Notes under the pieces: model-generated
What the model was told of the DNA's origin: nothing
Database searches by the model: none
Seen by the model: only the letters and a program-made list of their open reading frames with translations
Part shown: positions 5,466 through 8,371 of the stretch, piece after piece
Layout: every line of letters begins with the position of its first letter
Numbering within the stretch: the stretch's first letter is position 1
Assembly (NCBI GenBank): GCA_027365515.1
Contig: DAHXMK010000191.1
Location: 1 to 8,371 of the forward strand
DNA from: Candidatus Aminicenantota bacterium
GTDB lineage: Bacteria; Acidobacteriota; UBA4820; DSQY01
Length of the DNA: 8,371 bases
Direction of reading: 5' to 3'
Translations under genes and position numbers: made by a program

Positions 5466-5477
5466 ACAACCCCTTGA
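5450..5477. promoter_or_regulatory. inverted repeat overlapping the candidate promoter
   Basis: TCAAGGG (5450-5456) and CCCTTGA (5471-5477) are perfect inverted copies with a 14-base spacer. They flank the putative -35 box of the GAF-gene promoter. A repressor or activator half-site pair is possible; alternatively it is a loose hairpin at the 3' end of the cheB transcript. Confidence 0.4.
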
Positions 5478-5527
5478 AAAGCAACCGCCTAGCTCGCCTA
5501 TCGGAAACATGGAGCCGAATGTCGTAG

Positions 5528-6583
5528 TCACGGCTGCACCAGCCCGTAACGGCCGACCAAAGGAGCTATCTCCGCGAGGGGAATCACGTGGTCGGCCAGT
5601 CCGGCCTCGGCTATCACTCGTGGCATGCCGTAAATCACGGCCGTATCCTGGGACTCGGCTATGGCTTTGCCTCCGGCCGATTTAAGCTCCTTGACGCCTT
5701 CCAGCCCGTCGTCTCCCATACCGGTCAAGACGACCGCCAGGCAGTGGCTGCCGCAAGTCCTGGAGACGCTCGAAAAAAGATAGTTGGCCGACGGGGCGAA
5801 TCTGTCATCCGGCTTTCGTTCCGAAATCATGAGCCGCCTGCCGTTTTCGTCCGAGCGGACCCCCATCTGGCAGCCTCCAGGTGCAACATAGACCTCGTTT
5901 GGAGAGAGCGGCTCTCCGTCAACCCCCTCCTTGGCCTTCCGCCCTATAAGCGTAGAGAGCCTGTCGGCGAAGAGCCGCGTGAAAATGGGAGGCATATGTT
6001 GGCAGATGACGATGGGCGAGACCATCTCCCTCGGTATGCCCATGAGCACCTGCTGAACGGCCGGCGGGCCGCCGGTCGAAGCCGCTATCGCCACTACCTC
6101 CGCGGTGTGTTCTCCCTTGGCGACGGGCAGGGGCGCGGGGGCAGGAAGAATAGGCGCCTGACTTATCCTTTCCTGAATCTTCTCGAAGCGAAGGTGTGGA
6201 ATCGCGAGGACCTTCGAGACGAGCTCTTCTTCTATGGCTCTAAGCCTTGGCGAAGCGGTTCTCGAAGGCTTGACCACGAAGTCAACGGCGCCGAGGTCGA
6301 GCGCCTTGAAGACCGAGCGGTTGCTTTCCCTTGAAGAGACAACAAGGACGGGGATCGGCTTGTTGGCCATCAGCCAGCGCAGGACGGCGAAACCGTCCAT
6401 CCGCGGCATTTCAAGATCGAGGGTCAGAACGTCGGGGTTGAGCTGGACTATTTTCCTGAGCGCGTCTTCCCCGTCGAAGGCCTTCCCGATCACCTCGATG
6501 TTTGGGCTCGATTCGAGAATCTCCGAGATGACCTTCCGGTTGAAGGGCGAGTCGTCCACGACGAGAACTCGTATCTTGCTCAC
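5528..6583 (-). CDS. cheB: Chemotaxis protein-glutamate methylesterase CheB (351 aa)
   Basis: CheB removes methyl groups from receptor glutamates (and can deamidate glutamines) as the feedback arm of chemosensory adaptation. An N-terminal receiver (about 1-125) has Asp10, Asp11, phospho-acceptor Asp56 (LTLDLEMP), the SS switch at 83-84 and Lys105 (VKPS). A Pro/Ala-rich linker (about 135-160) leads to the esterase domain with the catalytic triad Ser169 (AASTGGPP), His196 (ICQHMPP) and Asp292 (TGMGDDG). YVAPGG and the C-terminal AVIYGMPR motif are also present. Length and layout are standard, and both domains look active. It starts with GTG, with a GGGGGGTGAG-type ribosome site upstream, and overlaps the cheR stop by four bases (GTGA), so the two are translationally coupled. 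Phosphorylation by a CheA encoded elsewhere would activate the esterase. Confidence 0.96.
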   Translation of the reverse strand: MSKIRVLVVDDSPFNRKVISEILESSPNIEVIGKAFDGEDALRKIVQLNPDVLTLDLEMPRMDGFAVLRWLMANKPIPVLVVSSRESNRSVFKALDLGAVDFVVKPSRTASPRLRAIEEELVSKVLAIPHLRFEKIQERISQAPILPAPAPLPVAKGEHTAEVVAIAASTGGPPAVQQVLMGIPREMVSPIVICQHMPPIFTRLFADRLSTLIGRKAKEGVDGEPLSPNEVYVAPGGCQMGVRSDENGRRLMISERKPDDRFAPSANYLFSSVSRTCGSHCLAVVLTGMGDDGLEGVKELKSAGGKAIAESQDTAVIYGMPRVIAEAGLADHVIPLAEIAPLVGRYGLVQP

Positions 6584-7440
6584 TGCTCACCCCCCTTTAT
6601 GTAGACGAGGTCGGTCGGCAGGTGCACCAGCTTGAAGTTCCCGGGCACCGAGATCAGGCTCTCGGAGTGGCCGAGCAGCAGATAGCCTCCGGGCTTCATG
6701 CGGTCATAGAAGCGCTCGACGACCTTCACCTTGACGTCCAGGTCGAAGTATATGATCACGTTGCGGCAGAATATGACGTCAAATGGTGCCAGGAGGCTGT
6801 ACCTTTCCAATTCGAACAGGTTGAACCTGGAAAAAGTGATCCCCTGCCGAAGCTCATCTTTCACTCGCCAGTGCCCCGGACCTGATTCGGTGAACCACTT
6901 CTCCTTGAAGGCCGCGTCCGTGGTCCTGAACGAGTTTTCGGTGTAAACGCCCTCTTTAGCTCTTGAGAGCACCCGCGTATTGATGTCGGTCGCGTAAATT
7001 TCGACGGCCACCTGCTTTGAAAGCTTTGTCTCTTTGAGGAGGATGGCGAGCGAGTAGGGTTCTTCCCCGGAGGAGCATCCGGCGCTCCAGATTCTGACGC
7101 GCCCGGTCGTGGACCTTTCGGCGAGTTGGGGCAGGATGTCCCGCTGAAAGCAGCGGAGCTGGCGCTCTTCCCGCATGAAGTAGGTTTCGTTGGTCGTGAT
7201 CGAAATTATCAAGGCATCCCATTCCGCCTGGCGGTCAGGGTCGAAGCGGAGGTACTGGTAGTACTCCTCCGGGCTCCCCATTTGAATGGCCGCGAGCCTT
7301 CCCTCGATCCTCTTTTCAACAAAGAAGCGCGAAGTCTCGTTGAAATGAAGGCCGGTCTGGTCGTGGATGAGCGCGCACAAGGTGCGGTAAATTCCATCGC
7401 TCATCATGGGCGCGGCCGCGCCCGGGGAAAGGAGGGCCAT
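6580..7440 (-). CDS. cheR: Chemotaxis protein methyltransferase CheR (286 aa)
   Basis: CheR transfers a methyl group from S-adenosylmethionine to glutamates of chemoreceptors. An N-terminal helical domain (about 14-78) is followed by the Rossmann-type methyltransferase: TNETYFMR (83-90, with the conserved Arg90), WSAGCSSGEEPYS (118-130) as the SAM-binding loop, ATDIN (150-154) with the acidic SAM ligand, FCRNVIIYF (224-232), and GGYLLLGHSESL near the end. There is no C-terminal TPR extension, unlike some CheR relatives. The ATG is four bases after the HEAT gene's TGA and has only a weak ribosome site. The tandem Met codons at residues 12-13 are an alternative start, giving 274-275 residues. 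Its 3' end overlaps cheB by four bases, as expected for an adaptation pair. Confidence 0.96.
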   Translation of the reverse strand: MALLSPGAAAPMMSDGIYRTLCALIHDQTGLHFNETSRFFVEKRIEGRLAAIQMGSPEEYYQYLRFDPDRQAEWDALIISITTNETYFMREERQLRCFQRDILPQLAERSTTGRVRIWSAGCSSGEEPYSLAILLKETKLSKQVAVEIYATDINTRVLSRAKEGVYTENSFRTTDAAFKEKWFTESGPGHWRVKDELRQGITFSRFNLFELERYSLLAPFDVIFCRNVIIYFDLDVKVKVVERFYDRMKPGGYLLLGHSESLISVPGNFKLVHLPTDLVYIKGGEQ

Positions 7441-7444
7441 GGCC

Positions 7445-8371
7445 TCAGGAGTTCTCCAGGTGTTTGATTATCTCGATAAGGACCAGCTTGGTCTGAAAGT
7501 CAACTGATTGGGCCTCCTGCTCGATGAGCGGGATATAGGCCTTGCCAAGCGACGTGAAGAACGTGAAGGCGGCGTCTTTCATCTCGTTATCGGTAAGGTA
7601 GTGAAGCAGCCTCGGGACCGCCTCTATCGCCTTGATGCTGGTAAGCGACTGGACGATAGTCTGTTTCACCAGCGGGTCCTGGTCCCGCTCCAGTTCCCTG
7701 AGCAAGGCCGGTATGAATCGCTTGTCCCCAAGGGAGCCCATCAACTGTATAGCAGCGGCGCGGGTTTCCCAATGGTGGTCCCTGAGGGCGTCAATCAGCG
7801 CCTGGTGGCCCTCGGGCCTGCCGGAGCGGCCCACCGCCGCCAGGCTGGCGCGCCTGATCTCCGGAGAATCGCTGCTCGTAGCCATGTGAAGCACGTCGGC
7901 GAAAAGCGGGCCGCAGCCAATCTGAGCCAGTCCCTTCAATGCCGCGAGCCTGACCGGCATTTCGTCCTGTTCGAGAAGCTTGAGCAGAGCCTTGGCCGTC
8001 TGCGGATCGGTGCTCTGCGCGAGAAATTGCGCCGCTTCGGCCCTTACCCAGAGGTCGGGATCCTGAAGGGCGCCGACAAGAACGTCGGGCTGGCCCGAAA
8101 GAAGCTGGCGCCCGAGCGCGCTAATAACGGCGCGCCTGACCTTCGCGTGCTGATCGGCCAAAAGCGGCAACAGTTTGGAGAACCCTTCCGCGCCCCCTTT
8201 GGCCGCGACGATCGGCACGACGGCCTGCCTGACGACCGCGCTGGAGTCGGCAAGGCCGGGCAAGAGCGGCTCCGTTTCGCCCTGCGCCAATCCCTCGGCT
8301 ATGAGGGCGTAGCCCGCTTTGCGCACAGTTCCGTCGTCGCTTGCTATAAGGGTCCTTCCAGCCGCCGCCGC
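7445..8371 (-). CDS. HEAT-repeat protein, N-terminus beyond the window (308 aa visible)
   Basis: The frame is open to the window edge, so the gene continues beyond 8371; the GTG at 8326 lies inside the repeat region and is not a credible start. The visible part is built of about eight to nine PBS-lyase/HEAT-type helical repeats of roughly 31 residues. Each carries a DxxxxVRxAAxxALG-like core, such as DQHAKVRRAVISALG, DPDLWVRAEAAQFLA and DSPEIRRASLAAVG; the last ones are degenerate. Such repeats form a curved solenoid that binds other proteins. Catalytic lyase function is not implied. Sitting four bases before cheR, it is probably an accessory factor of this chemosensory pathway, comparable to the HEAT-repeat protein Cpc7 in the Myxococcus xanthus che7 cluster. 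That parallel is from memory and concerns context only. The partner is unknown. Confidence 0.9.
   Translation of the reverse strand, partial: AAAAGRTLIASDDGTVRKAGYALIAEGLAQGETEPLLPGLADSSAVVRQAVVPIVAAKGGAEGFSKLLPLLADQHAKVRRAVISALGRQLLSGQPDVLVGALQDPDLWVRAEAAQFLAQSTDPQTAKALLKLLEQDEMPVRLAALKGLAQIGCGPLFADVLHMATSSDSPEIRRASLAAVGRSGRPEGHQALIDALRDHHWETRAAAIQLMGSLGDKRFIPALLRELERDQDPLVKQTIVQSLTSIKAIEAVPRLLHYLTDNEMKDAAFTFFTSLGKAYIPLIEQEAQSVDFQTKLVLIEIIKHLENS

Noticed and set aside
8324..8326. GTG as the true start of the HEAT-repeat protein
   Set aside because: The frame stays open to the window edge and the preceding residues continue the repeat pattern.

Overview
The window (8,371 bases, GC-rich) looks like chromosomal DNA of a free-living bacterium, most likely deltaproteobacterial in the broad sense (Desulfobacterota or Myxococcota-like) or a related lineage. 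This placement rests on the chemosensory gene set, the GTG starts and the style of the intergenic repeats. It is an inference, because no rRNA or other marker gene is present.

Left part, + strand (1-3069): the 3' end of an unidentified gene (1-129); a 252-residue helical protein of unknown function (295-1053); an 819-base stretch without a credible gene (1054-1872); and a PLP-dependent Cys/Met-metabolism enzyme (1873-3069). The gene-free stretch holds a run of compact perfect hairpins (1073-1249), a short heptamer repeat (1182-1202) and a 16-unit, 21-bp minisatellite with 42-bp higher-order periodicity (1438-1773). The minisatellite is open in several frames only because its unit is a multiple of three.

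Right part, - strand (3094-8371, transcribed right to left): a compact cluster in the order HEAT-repeat protein (incomplete at the window edge), CheR methyltransferase, CheB methylesterase, coiled-coil/GAF protein, CheY-like receiver, TruA tRNA pseudouridine synthase, and a 72-residue two-helix membrane protein. Gaps are 4-9 bases, or a 4-base overlap between cheR and cheB. The exception is 113 bases between cheB and the GAF gene, which hold an inverted repeat and a plausible extended -10 promoter. The cluster therefore probably has two transcription units.

How the genes fit together: CheR and CheB are the adaptation pair that set receptor methylation, and the HEAT protein is probably a scaffold or regulator of that pathway. 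The GAF protein plus single-domain receiver may be an accessory sensing/output pair. CheA, CheW and receptors are not in the window; if this is a complete pathway they should lie beyond 8371. TruA and the small membrane protein look like tail genes unrelated to signalling. The two halves converge at 3070-3093, where there is a short terminator-like hairpin.

I see no clear new defence or mobile system. The least explained parts are the minisatellite with its repeated palindromic core, the hairpin run, the unrecognised 252-residue protein, and the GAF/receiver pair behind its own apparent promoter.
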